Part shown: positions 53,110-59,890 of the stretch, one piece after another
Layout of the letters: each line of letters starts with the position of its first letter
Numbering within the stretch: position 1 is the stretch's first letter
Assembly (NCBI GenBank): GCA_022844205.1
Contig: JALHMF010000005.1
Span: 158,778 to 222,777, forward strand
DNA from: Xanthobacteraceae bacterium
GTDB lineage: Bacteria > Pseudomonadota > Alphaproteobacteria > Rhizobiales > Xanthobacteraceae
Direction of reading: 5' to 3'
DNA length: 64,000 nt
Notes under the pieces: model-generated
The model's database searches: none
The model's input: only the letters and a program-made list of their open reading frames with translations
What the model was told of the DNA's origin: nothing
Program-made: the position numbers and the translations under genes

Positions 53110-53136
53110 CTAGCGTCGCGTATTCTGCACAAAAAA

Positions 53137-53167
53137 TGAAAGAGGCCCCGGTTTCAGGGGCCTTTTG
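53137..53167. terminator. orphan rho-independent terminator
   Basis: aggcccc/ggggcct stem with ggtttca loop, flanked by an A-run on the left and TTTTG on the right. No intact plus-strand gene precedes it, so it may belong to a gene destroyed near the IS element. Confidence 0.65.
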
Positions 53168-53231
53168 CTTATGCTGATCCAGATGGTGTAATAACGGAAC
53201 AGAAGCCCGTTCTGCACACCTGAGGTTATTT

Positions 53232-56200
53232 GTGACTCAAGAACGCCCCGGAAAGAATGGTAAGGGCAAAGGACGCGCCCAACATCAAACCGGCGTGATT
53301 AACACAAAAAGACGCCCACCCTCGCTGGTTGTCGGCATCGGAGCCTCTGCGGGAGGGCTCTCAGCGTACAAAAGTTTCTTTGACAATATGCCGGTCGATA
53401 CAGGCATGGCTTTTGTGTTGGTTCAGCATCTCGACCCAGATCACAAGAGTATGCTCGTGGATCTGCTCAGATCAAACACCACCATGCCTGTCGAGGAAGC
53501 GTGGGATGGAGTCCATCTCGCGGCAAACACCGTTTTTGTTATTCCACCAAACGCGACGCTGACGATGGAGGGCGACCATTTACGGGTTTCGTCACCCGCG
53601 CCAGCAAGGGAATATCGGCGACCAATCGATACGTTTTTCTCGTCCCTCGCCGAGAATCAGGAAGATTGTGCCGTTGCCATCATACTGTCCGGCTTCGGCA
53701 GCGATGGCACTTTGGGCATTAAGTCGATCAAGGAACATGGCGGCTTCACTCTGGCTCAGGCTCAGTTCGACGAGACAGCGATGAGCGGGATGCCACAGAG
53801 CGCTGCAGCGACCGGGTTAGTCGACTATGTGGTGTCGGTCGATAACCTGCCCACAAAGCTGCTCGAATATCAGAGCTATCTGGCCAGGATCGAGGAGCGG
53901 AAGGATCCGGATGGCGTCCGTGAGGACGTCAAGGAGAATCTGACGACGATTACGTCACTTCTGCGCAAACGTCTCAAGCATGACTTCAGCGGTTACAAGC
54001 AAAATACAATGGTCCGGCGCATCCAGCGCCGCATGCAAGTGCTCCAGATCGAAACTGTCCCCACCTATGTAGAACATATGCAGCGGGAGCCGTCCGAAGG
54101 CGATGCGCTGTTTCGTGAACTTCTGATCGGCGTGACGCAGTTTTTTCGCGATGAGGACGCTTTCGAGGCTTTGAAGACAGCTATCCTACCGTCTTTGCTT
54201 GCCAACCGGAGGGCTGACGATCCGATTCGCATCTGGGTCGCGGGCTGTGCGACCGGAGAAGAGGTCTATTCGATCGCCATCGCGTTGCGGGAGGTGATGG
54301 GAGACCAACACGCCGGCGTCTCGGTCACGATCTTTGGCACTGATATCGACACCAAGGCCATCGCCTTCGCCCGCGCCGCGCGTTACCGCAAGATAGATGG
54401 CCTGTCGCCTGAGCGCCTGGAGCGCTGGTTTGTGAAGGACAAGGAGGGCTATTGCCCGATCGCGACCATTCGCGACTTGTGCATTTTTTCCGAGCACAGT
54501 CTGGTCAAAGACCCGCCGTTTTCGAAGCTCGACCTCGTGTCCTGCCGCAACGTGCTGATCTACATGGACAACGATTTCCAGCACCGGGTCATGCAGACCT
54601 TGCACTATGCGCTGCGTCCGAGCGGCTATTTGTTGCTCGGTCCTTCCGAAAGTGTCAGCCGCGAATCCAAGCTGTTTGTCGTTGTCGACAAAAAACATCG
54701 CATTCTGCAACGCCACGACGATATCAGGGCGGTTCTGCCCGAGTTCCAGCCACCGCCGCGTACGAGAGCGATAGAGCCCACACTTGCGAGCCGCGAGGAC
54801 CGGATCGACAAGGGCGCGCGCCGCGTCATGGACAAGCATTCTCCTGCTTACTTCGTAATCGACAGGAATTACGACATCCTGCGTTTCTCCGGAGGCGAAG
54901 CCGGCCGCTACCTTGAACCGTCGCCGGGTACCGCCAGCTTGAATCTGTTTGTTATCCTCGGAAAAGCGTTGCGGTCGCAGGTGCGGAACGCGTTGGAGAG
55001 GTCGTTCGCATCGCATGAGACGGTTATAGACGAAAATCTGCCAATCAGGATCGACGGGCGCCGCCACTCCGTTGATCTAATCGTTGAGCCGATTGTCGAA
55101 CGTACGCTTCCGGGAGAATTTTTCGTTGTTGGGTTTCGCGAGCGCGGCACCCTGCCAGAGGCGGCGGATGGCGAAGGAACCACATCACTAATTCCCAATC
55201 GCGCCGCCGATGCGCTCGATCAGGAATTGCTTGCATTGCAGGCGCGATACCAGGCCATCAGCGACGAACTGGAGAGCCAGATCGAAAACATGAAGTCCGT
55301 GACCGAGGAATACCAGTCGGTCAACGAGGAGCTTCAGTCTTCAAACGAAGAGCTTGAAACGGCCAAGGAGGAGATGCAATCGGTCAACGAGGAGCTTCAG
55401 ACCGTCAACAACGAGATGCAGGGCAAGAACGATCAGTTGACGCAAGTGAACAACGATCTTCAGAACCTTCTCGACAGCACCCAGATCGCAACTATCTTCA
55501 TCGACGATAATCTGTGCGTCAGGAACTTTACGCCGGCAGCGATGGAGTTGTTTTCGCTTCGCGAAGGCGATCGCGGTCGCCCCATTACCGATATTGTCAC
55601 CCTGCTGGCCTACGACAAGCTGCGGGAAGATGTCATGAAAGTGCAACGCACACTCTCTGTCGCTGAGCACGAACTCGACCTCAAGGACGGCAGCGCGACG
55701 TTCATCATGCGAATGCGGCCATACCGCACCGTTGCGAACGTCATTTCCGGCGTCGTGATTACTTTCAACAATGTTACGGAACGAAAGAAGCATAACGAGC
55801 ATTTGGAATTCTTGATGAAGGAGTTGCAGCACCGAACTGCCAACCTGTTTGCAGTGATTCAGGCGATGACGCGTCAGACGATCAAGCACAGCGCAAACTT
55901 TGCTGAATTCTCGACCCAATTCGCAGCGAGGATGCAGGGGCTGTCGCATTCAAATGCACTGCTAATCGACCAGGATTGGAAAGGAGTGTCGCTTAAAAAG
56001 CTGGTTCACACCCAACTCCAACCGTTTATTGAACTGGATCAGCACCGGCTTGAAATGGATGGGCCCGCCGTAATTGTAACGTCCGAGTGCGTGCAAACCC
56101 TCGGAATTGCACTACATGAATTAGCCACTAATGCTTCGAAGTACGGCGCGCTGTCGGTGCCTGAGGGCAAAGTCCTCCTTCATTGGGAATTCAACGAAGG

Positions 56201-56423
56201 CGATACCGCACCCGATTCCTTTCGACTGGAATGGCGGGAACATGGTGGGCCGGCAGTCAAACCGGGGGAGCGCAAGGGCTTCGGCCGTTTCGTCACTGAA
56301 CAGATGGTGGTCCGGGGGCTCAATGCAAAAGTCGAAATCGAGTATGCGCCCGAGGGGTTACGCTGGACGCTCGTTATGCCTGCCAGCCAAGTCTTGCTTG
56401 AGAGCCCCGAAGGTACCGCCTAG
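53232..56423 (+). CDS. CheB-CheR-PAS-HWE histidine kinase hybrid
   Basis: A 1063-residue signalling protein starting at GTG (53232). CheB methylesterase domain: residues 30-220 with Ser in VGIGASAGGLSAYK, His in VLVQHLDPDHKSM and Asp in IILSGFGSDGTLG. CheR methyltransferase: about 235-495 (LLRKRLKHDFSGYKQNTMVRRIQRRM, SAM motif VAGCATGEEVYSIAIAL, SCRNVLIYMD). A PAS-like section (about 530-650) is followed by a long coiled coil (about 660-750, EEYQSVNEELQSSNEELE-type heptads), a second PAS (about 750-860) and a C-terminal HWE kinase: phospho-His in KELQHRTANLFAVIQAM, ATP lid LGIALHELATNASKYGALS, and LEWREHGGPAV. HWE kinases often feed PhyR in the general stress response. It lies in island B next to nepR. 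Confidence 0.9.
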   Translation: MTQERPGKNGKGKGRAQHQTGVINTKRRPPSLVVGIGASAGGLSAYKSFFDNMPVDTGMAFVLVQHLDPDHKSMLVDLLRSNTTMPVEEAWDGVHLAANTVFVIPPNATLTMEGDHLRVSSPAPAREYRRPIDTFFSSLAENQEDCAVAIILSGFGSDGTLGIKSIKEHGGFTLAQAQFDETAMSGMPQSAAATGLVDYVVSVDNLPTKLLEYQSYLARIEERKDPDGVREDVKENLTTITSLLRKRLKHDFSGYKQNTMVRRIQRRMQVLQIETVPTYVEHMQREPSEGDALFRELLIGVTQFFRDEDAFEALKTAILPSLLANRRADDPIRIWVAGCATGEEVYSIAIALREVMGDQHAGVSVTIFGTDIDTKAIAFARAARYRKIDGLSPERLERWFVKDKEGYCPIATIRDLCIFSEHSLVKDPPFSKLDLVSCRNVLIYMDNDFQHRVMQTLHYALRPSGYLLLGPSESVSRESKLFVVVDKKHRILQRHDDIRAVLPEFQPPPRTRAIEPTLASREDRIDKGARRVMDKHSPAYFVIDRNYDILRFSGGEAGRYLEPSPGTASLNLFVILGKALRSQVRNALERSFASHETVIDENLPIRIDGRRHSVDLIVEPIVERTLPGEFFVVGFRERGTLPEAADGEGTTSLIPNRAADALDQELLALQARYQAISDELESQIENMKSVTEEYQSVNEELQSSNEELETAKEEMQSVNEELQTVNNEMQGKNDQLTQVNNDLQNLLDSTQIATIFIDDNLCVRNFTPAAMELFSLREGDRGRPITDIVTLLAYDKLREDVMKVQRTLSVAEHELDLKDGSATFIMRMRPYRTVANVISGVVITFNNVTERKKHNEHLEFLMKELQHRTANLFAVIQAMTRQTIKHSANFAEFSTQFAARMQGLSHSNALLIDQDWKGVSLKKLVHTQLQPFIELDQHRLEMDGPAVIVTSECVQTLGIALHELATNASKYGALSVPEGKVLLHWEFNEGDTAPDSFRLEWREHGGPAVKPGERKGFGRFVTEQMVVRGLNAKVEIEYAPEGLRWTLVMPASQVLLESPEGTA

Positions 56424-56600
56424 CAAACTAGGATAAAAGAGAATCACCCAAAAGGCGTTCGAGCATACGCCCCGCGAGTTGGCGATGACGCTGGTTGATC
56501 ATCGCAGCACATTGCGGAGCTGTGAAAGATCGAGTTCCGGCGTCAACATCCGCTCCATGATCCACTGTTCATCGCCCGCACTATCAGGTCACTGACGCGC
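56424..56600. other. short region between hybrid kinase and nepR, with frame-switching coding remnants
   Basis: About 180 bases. On the minus strand, downstream of nepR, gene-like peptides appear in successive frames (..FNDPEIRKRVSDLIVRAM, then DEQWIMERMLTPELDLSQLR, then a short INQRHRQLAGRMLERLLG). None is an intact gene. This pattern fits the decayed 3' part of a gene that once followed nepR; it is an observation, not a call. Confidence 0.3.
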
Positions 56601-56819
56601 TTACGAATTTCTGGATCGTTGAAGATTGAATCGAGATGAAGGTTCACCGCGAGGCTCAGTTTCAGGTTGAGGAGATTCTGATTCCTTTCGTTCGTTCTCG
56701 TTCAAGTACCGAATCAAATCGATCCAGCGCTCAGGCAGCGGCTCATTCACGATGTCAGTGTATTGGGCGTGTAGCGTCTTGTTAATTCGCTTCACCATGG
56801 AGCTATACGCTGGTTGCAT
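56601..56819 (-). CDS. NepR-like anti-sigma factor (orphan)
   Basis: A 72-residue protein whose N-terminal 45 residues match the NepR family: MVKRINKTLHAQYTDIVNEPLPERWIDLIRYLNE, corresponding to the usual LR.LYDDVV.EP.PDRFLDLL..L core. NepR binds and blocks the EcfG sigma factor until phosphorylated PhyR removes it. The C-terminal tail (ESPQPETEPRGEPSSRFN) is variable. Start ATG at 56819 follows an AGGAAAG ribosome binding site seven bases upstream, and a GGAAC-N17-GTT promoter lies at 56855-56879. Neither ecfG nor phyR is adjacent; the hybrid HWE kinase (convergent neighbour) is the likely functional relative. Confidence 0.8.
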   Translation of the reverse strand: MQPAYSSMVKRINKTLHAQYTDIVNEPLPERWIDLIRYLNENERKESESPQPETEPRGEPSSRFNLQRSRNS

Positions 56820-56854
56820 GAGTCTTTCCTGAGGCTGAAGTCACCCTAACAGCC

Positions 56855-56879
56855 AACTTACCTTCACGCGGATTGTTCC
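56855..56879 (-). promoter_or_regulatory. EcfG-type stress promoter upstream of nepR
   Basis: On the minus strand GGAAC (56879-56875), a 17-base spacer and GTT (56857-56855) match the alphaproteobacterial EcfG consensus (GGAAC-N16/17-(C)GTT). The -10 lies about 36 bases before the nepR ATG, giving a short leader. This implies that nepR is itself under general stress control, as is common for the negative feedback loop of this system. Confidence 0.7.
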
Positions 56880-57470
56880 GTCCGATTTGGTATGAAATCT
56901 GTCTATTGTCGAGGCTACGATTTTCAACCCGGAAGGTACGGCTTACAAACACGAGACTCACGCCTCGTAAGCAATTGTCTCTCTTTGCGTTTCTGAAGTC
57001 GGGGTACGAACGGGGTACCAGTTTTGCGCGGTAGGAATGTGCCGAGAGGTGCAGGATGTGTGGTCTATGTTTTGAGCCAGTGGCAAAAAGAGTAAGCAAA
57101 TAGGAAGAAGAGAACTGACCCAACGAGGATGTAGAAAAACCATGTGCCAACACCCAATAGACTGGCTCTGGGGTTCTTTGGCAGATGACCTGCCACCGCG
57201 TCCTCAATCCTTGTGCTCATGTTGATGTGATGTTCATTGAATCACACAAAAGCATTCGTGCAAGCGCGTGGTGTGGATAGGATTTTCTTCCCGCGCGGGG
57301 TACCAGCTGGGTACTTTTCTCTGCCCCGTAGGGGCGGGTGAGAAAACACTAAGTTGCGGTATGTATTGATGTGTCTAGGGATAGAAACGTGAACAGCGGT
57401 TTTTTAGTTGAGCAGAATCAAAAACTTGTGCGGAGGTAAGAACGCAAAAAAGTGATTCTGTTCAGTGGGT
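56880..57470. other. gene-poor, A+T-rich interval between nepR and tRNA-Thr
   Basis: About 590 bases. A 134-codon minus-strand frame (56803-57207) overlaps the nepR start and promoter and has no protein-like features, so I do not call it. Low G+C and repeated 'ggggtacc' words (57000-57020, 57298-57312) are visible. It is the right end of island B and may contain lost genes. Confidence 0.4.
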
Positions 57471-57515
57471 TGGTGCCGGGTGAGAGGATTGAACTCCCGA
57501 CCTTCGGTTTACAAA
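57471..57515 (-). repeat. att-like segment within tRNA-Thr (site 3)
   Basis: This 45-base 3' part of the tRNA (CCA end to anticodon loop) is the parent of the copies at 52382 (identical) and 44159 (one mismatch). It is the right boundary of island B. Confidence 0.85.
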
Positions 57516-57545
57516 ACCGCTGCTCTACCGCTGAGCTAACCCGGC
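57471..57545 (-). tRNA. tRNA-Thr (anticodon TGT)
   Basis: Read on the minus strand, the sequence folds as a full cloverleaf: acceptor GCCGGGT/ACCCGGC, D-arm with GCTCAGCGGTAGAGC, anticodon arm gcggt-TTTGTAA-accga with TGT (57513-57511), T-arm GGGAGTTCAATCCTC, and an encoded CCA (57473-57471). Its 3' half is repeated at 52382 and 44159, so this gene served as the integration target of the two islands. Confidence 0.96.
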
Positions 57546-57577
57546 AAATTCGCACCGAGATAGCACAAGACTTGACG

Positions 57578-57614
57578 CAGAGAACCCCCGGAGAAGCAAT
57601 TCTCCGGGGGTAGC
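57578..57614. terminator. strong 11-bp inverted repeat upstream of tRNA-Thr
   Basis: cccccggagaa/ttctccggggg around a 4-base loop, without a clear T-run. It separates tRNA-Thr (minus) from the sequence to its right and may be a terminator or a small palindromic repeat. Confidence 0.4.
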
Positions 57615-57785
57615 CTCGTCGTGTCGGGAGGACGTACGGTCGGGGCCGGGGCTCGGCTCGTGCGGAATTTTCACTACGGAACGCGTGCTCCGTTGAGCAA
57701 ACTGACAGAGCGAATGTCTGCTTTTATTGTACCGCGGCCGCCATGAAAAATCCGGCCTTGGGGATAGCGGCTGGTCGTCGTCCTG

Positions 57786-57905
57786 ATGCCCGACGGGAGC
57801 CCCGGCGACCCAGAGCAGTTCCCGCTGATACCGGGTGAGGCGGGCGAAATCCGAACGTGCGTTGAAAATTGGGAGTTAAACGTCGCGAAACAGATATTGC
57901 CCTAA
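57786..57905 (+). CDS. possible tiny protein, 39 residues
   Basis: A short frame from ATG 57786 to TAA 57905 begins MPDGSPGDPEQFPLIP and ends VENWELNVAKQILP. Composition is protein-like, and it is the only acceptable frame in the 400-base gap before the PAS-HWE kinase. There is no ribosome binding site of note and no family recognised. It could equally be a gene remnant. Confidence 0.22.
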   Translation: MPDGSPGDPEQFPLIPGEAGEIRTCVENWELNVAKQILP

Positions 57906-57990
57906 ACCGCTCCGCGGTAGAGACGGCAAAGACGGGAAGACAACAAGCCAACTTGTCAGTAACCCCTTGATCCGCAGGATGGCCGCCTGG

Positions 57991-59190
57991 ATGATGATGG
58001 AAACCTCAGAACGGCCTGAGATTGAAGGCAAATGCGCCAGTTTCTTGGATGAGGCGACCGGTGGCGGAGGAACTCCGCGCCAGCTACGATGTCAACGACG
58101 CGGCCTTGGCTGCCAAACGACTGGATTGACCCGCGGTTTGCCGGACATCGTAAAAAAATCCGAAGAGCAAAAAGTCGCCGAAGCCGAGGTCGAGGGCTTT
58201 CGGAAAGACCTCGGCCCGTTCGTCGTTGCCGCTGAGACGACGCGAATGGCGATGGTCTTTGCAGACGCCATGGAGGCCGACTATCCCATAATATTTGCCA
58301 ATGATGCCTTTCTCTCTCTTACCGGATACGACCGGAAGGAGGTTCTCGGCCAGAACTTCAATTTCCTGATGGCGCACGCCGCGGATGCCGAGGCGTTGGC
58401 GAGAATTAAAGCCGGGTTTGAGGGCAAGTCGGACGGTGGTGTGGAAATTCGCTACCGTCGAAAGGATGGCAGTGAGTTCTGGGCAGGCCTCTTCATAAGC
58501 CCGGTTCGGGATGAGGACGGCAATATTGTTCAGTATTTTGCCTCGTTCGTCGATCTCACGAAACATAAGGACGAGGAAACTCAATCCAGGATGTTGATCG
58601 ATGAGTTGAACCATCGCGTGAAGAATACACTTTCAACGGTGCAATCGATCGTCTGGCAGGCGTTGCGAACCGCTTCTGATCCTAAGGCGATCCGAAGCTC
58701 AATCGAGTCCCGGCTGTTTGCGCTTTCCCGCTCCCACGATCTGTTGACCCGTGAAAATTGGCGGAGTGCGGGTCTGCGCGATGTAGTCCACGACGCGATG
58801 GAGCCATTCACGGTCGCAGACGGTCGGGCGGGGCGCATCGTGATCAACGGCGAGAATATTCGTTTCCCGCCAAAGACTGCCTTGGCTCTGGGCATCGCGT
58901 TCAACGAACTCGCGACGAATGCCGTTAAGTACGGAGCATTTTCTAATGAGGTGGGTTCAATCCTGATCGGCTGGAAGCTGGAGCGGAAGCCGGAAGGTGA
59001 CCGTCTCGTGCTGGAGTGGCGCGAGAAGGACGGACCGCCTGTCACGCCACCGTCGCGGAAAGGATTCGGGTCGCAGGTACTTGAGCGTGGTCTGGCGCTC
59101 GAACTGGGAGGGGCTGTGCATCTCGCCTATCTGCCTGGCGGCTTGGTTTGCACAATCAATATACCGGCACCGCGAGTTGCTGATGAATAA
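57991..59190 (+). CDS. PAS-HWE histidine kinase with a LOV-like PAS lacking the photoactive cysteine
   Basis: About 400 residues. Start unsure: ATG at 57991 is used, but the first 50 residues are odd, and a TTG at 58138 (LPDIVKKSEEQK) may be the true start. The PAS domain (ETTRMAMVFADAMEADYPIIFANDAFLSLTGYDRKEVLGQNFNFLMAHAAD...) resembles LOV domains (G-x-N-C-R-F-L), but the Cys position is Phe, so no flavin adduct is possible. The HWE kinase follows: phospho-His in LIDELNHRVKNTLSTVQSIVWQ, LGIAFNELATNAVKYGAFS (N-box), LEWREKDGPPV and GFGSQVLERGLALELGGAVHL. Its stop overlaps the next gene, a receiver protein. Confidence 0.85.
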   Translation: MMMETSERPEIEGKCASFLDEATGGGGTPRQLRCQRRGLGCQTTGLTRGLPDIVKKSEEQKVAEAEVEGFRKDLGPFVVAAETTRMAMVFADAMEADYPIIFANDAFLSLTGYDRKEVLGQNFNFLMAHAADAEALARIKAGFEGKSDGGVEIRYRRKDGSEFWAGLFISPVRDEDGNIVQYFASFVDLTKHKDEETQSRMLIDELNHRVKNTLSTVQSIVWQALRTASDPKAIRSSIESRLFALSRSHDLLTRENWRSAGLRDVVHDAMEPFTVADGRAGRIVINGENIRFPPKTALALGIAFNELATNAVKYGAFSNEVGSILIGWKLERKPEGDRLVLEWREKDGPPVTPPSRKGFGSQVLERGLALELGGAVHLAYLPGGLVCTINIPAPRVADE

Positions 59191-59545
59191 GCTGCTTTAC
59201 GGCCGGCGGGTCCTCGTTGTCGAGGATGAGATGTTTATCCTCTTGATGATGGAAGGCATGCTGGCTGACCTCGGATGTGAGTCCATCGTCTCAGCTGCCA
59301 CAGTCGATCAGGCCCTCGCCCTGATCGATGGGCAAGCTCTCGACGCCGCTCTGCTCGATATGAATCTGGACGGCAACAAAACTCATCGGGTGGCCGACGC
59401 ACTCGCCGCCCGCGGCGTGCCGTTCGCCTTCGTGACCGGCTACGACGGTTCCGGCATCAGGGAGAGCGACCGCGATCGGCCCTTGCTGAAGAAGCCGTTC
59501 GTGTTTGAACGATTGGTCGAGATGCTTACAGGTCTCCTCAGATAG
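59183..59545 (+). CDS. single-domain response regulator (CheY-like)
   Basis: A 120-residue receiver domain starting inside the kinase stop region (ATGAATAA overlap): acidic pair in VLVVEDEMFILLMMEGML, phospho-acceptor Asp in DAALLDMNLDGNKTH (about residue 53), Thr in PFAFVTGYDG, Lys in RPLLKKPFVFERL. It has no output domain. The coupled HWE kinase is the natural phosphodonor. It may act as a phosphate sink or feed a PhyR-type pathway. Confidence 0.9.
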   Translation: MNKLLYGRRVLVVEDEMFILLMMEGMLADLGCESIVSAATVDQALALIDGQALDAALLDMNLDGNKTHRVADALAARGVPFAFVTGYDGSGIRESDRDRPLLKKPFVFERLVEMLTGLLR

Positions 59546-59590
59546 GGGTGCGAGCGGCAACGGGATAGGGAAGAGGCCAGCTTTTGTTCG

Positions 59591-59890
59591 CCTGCGGCCT
59601 CGAAGAGGCTCTATCAAGCATGGCGGCAGGCCGTCATTCGCGCACGTCGGCTGCATTTGATTGCGCGTGGTCTCAAGGTGAACTCGATCAATCCGATTAT
59701 CGGGGCCTTGCGTTTCTTCTACGGCACCACGCTCGGACGCAAGGATATCGCCGATCAGTTACCATTCGCGCGCAAGGAAGACACGCTGCCGGCGGTGGCC
59801 GCGGGGTTGGGCGACCGATATCCGAAAATCATACTTCAGGAAGAACCAATCGCTACTTTGAGAGGCGATAAATCTGGTTCTATGTCATAA
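59591..59890 (+). pseudogene. truncated tyrosine recombinase (integrase) N-terminal fragment
   Basis: The frame reads PAASKRLYQAWRQAVIRARR, then LIARGLKVNSINPIIGALRFFYGTTLGRKDIADQLPF, the core-binding (SAM-like) part of a phage-type integrase, especially the segment seen in IS-linked site-specific recombinases. It lacks an intact start and the entire catalytic domain with the R..H-x-x-R..Y residues; after PAV the sequence is unrelated. It marks past mobile DNA on the right side of tRNA-Thr. Confidence 0.65.

Noticed and set aside
56803..57207. 134-codon minus-strand frame before nepR
   Set aside because: It overlaps the nepR start and the promoter site, and its composition (Ser/Arg-rich, no motif) is not protein-like.
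57724..57951. 75-codon minus-strand frame right of tRNA-Thr
   Set aside because: No ribosome binding site, Arg/Ser-rich, and incompatible with the more protein-like tiny plus-strand frame; not supported.
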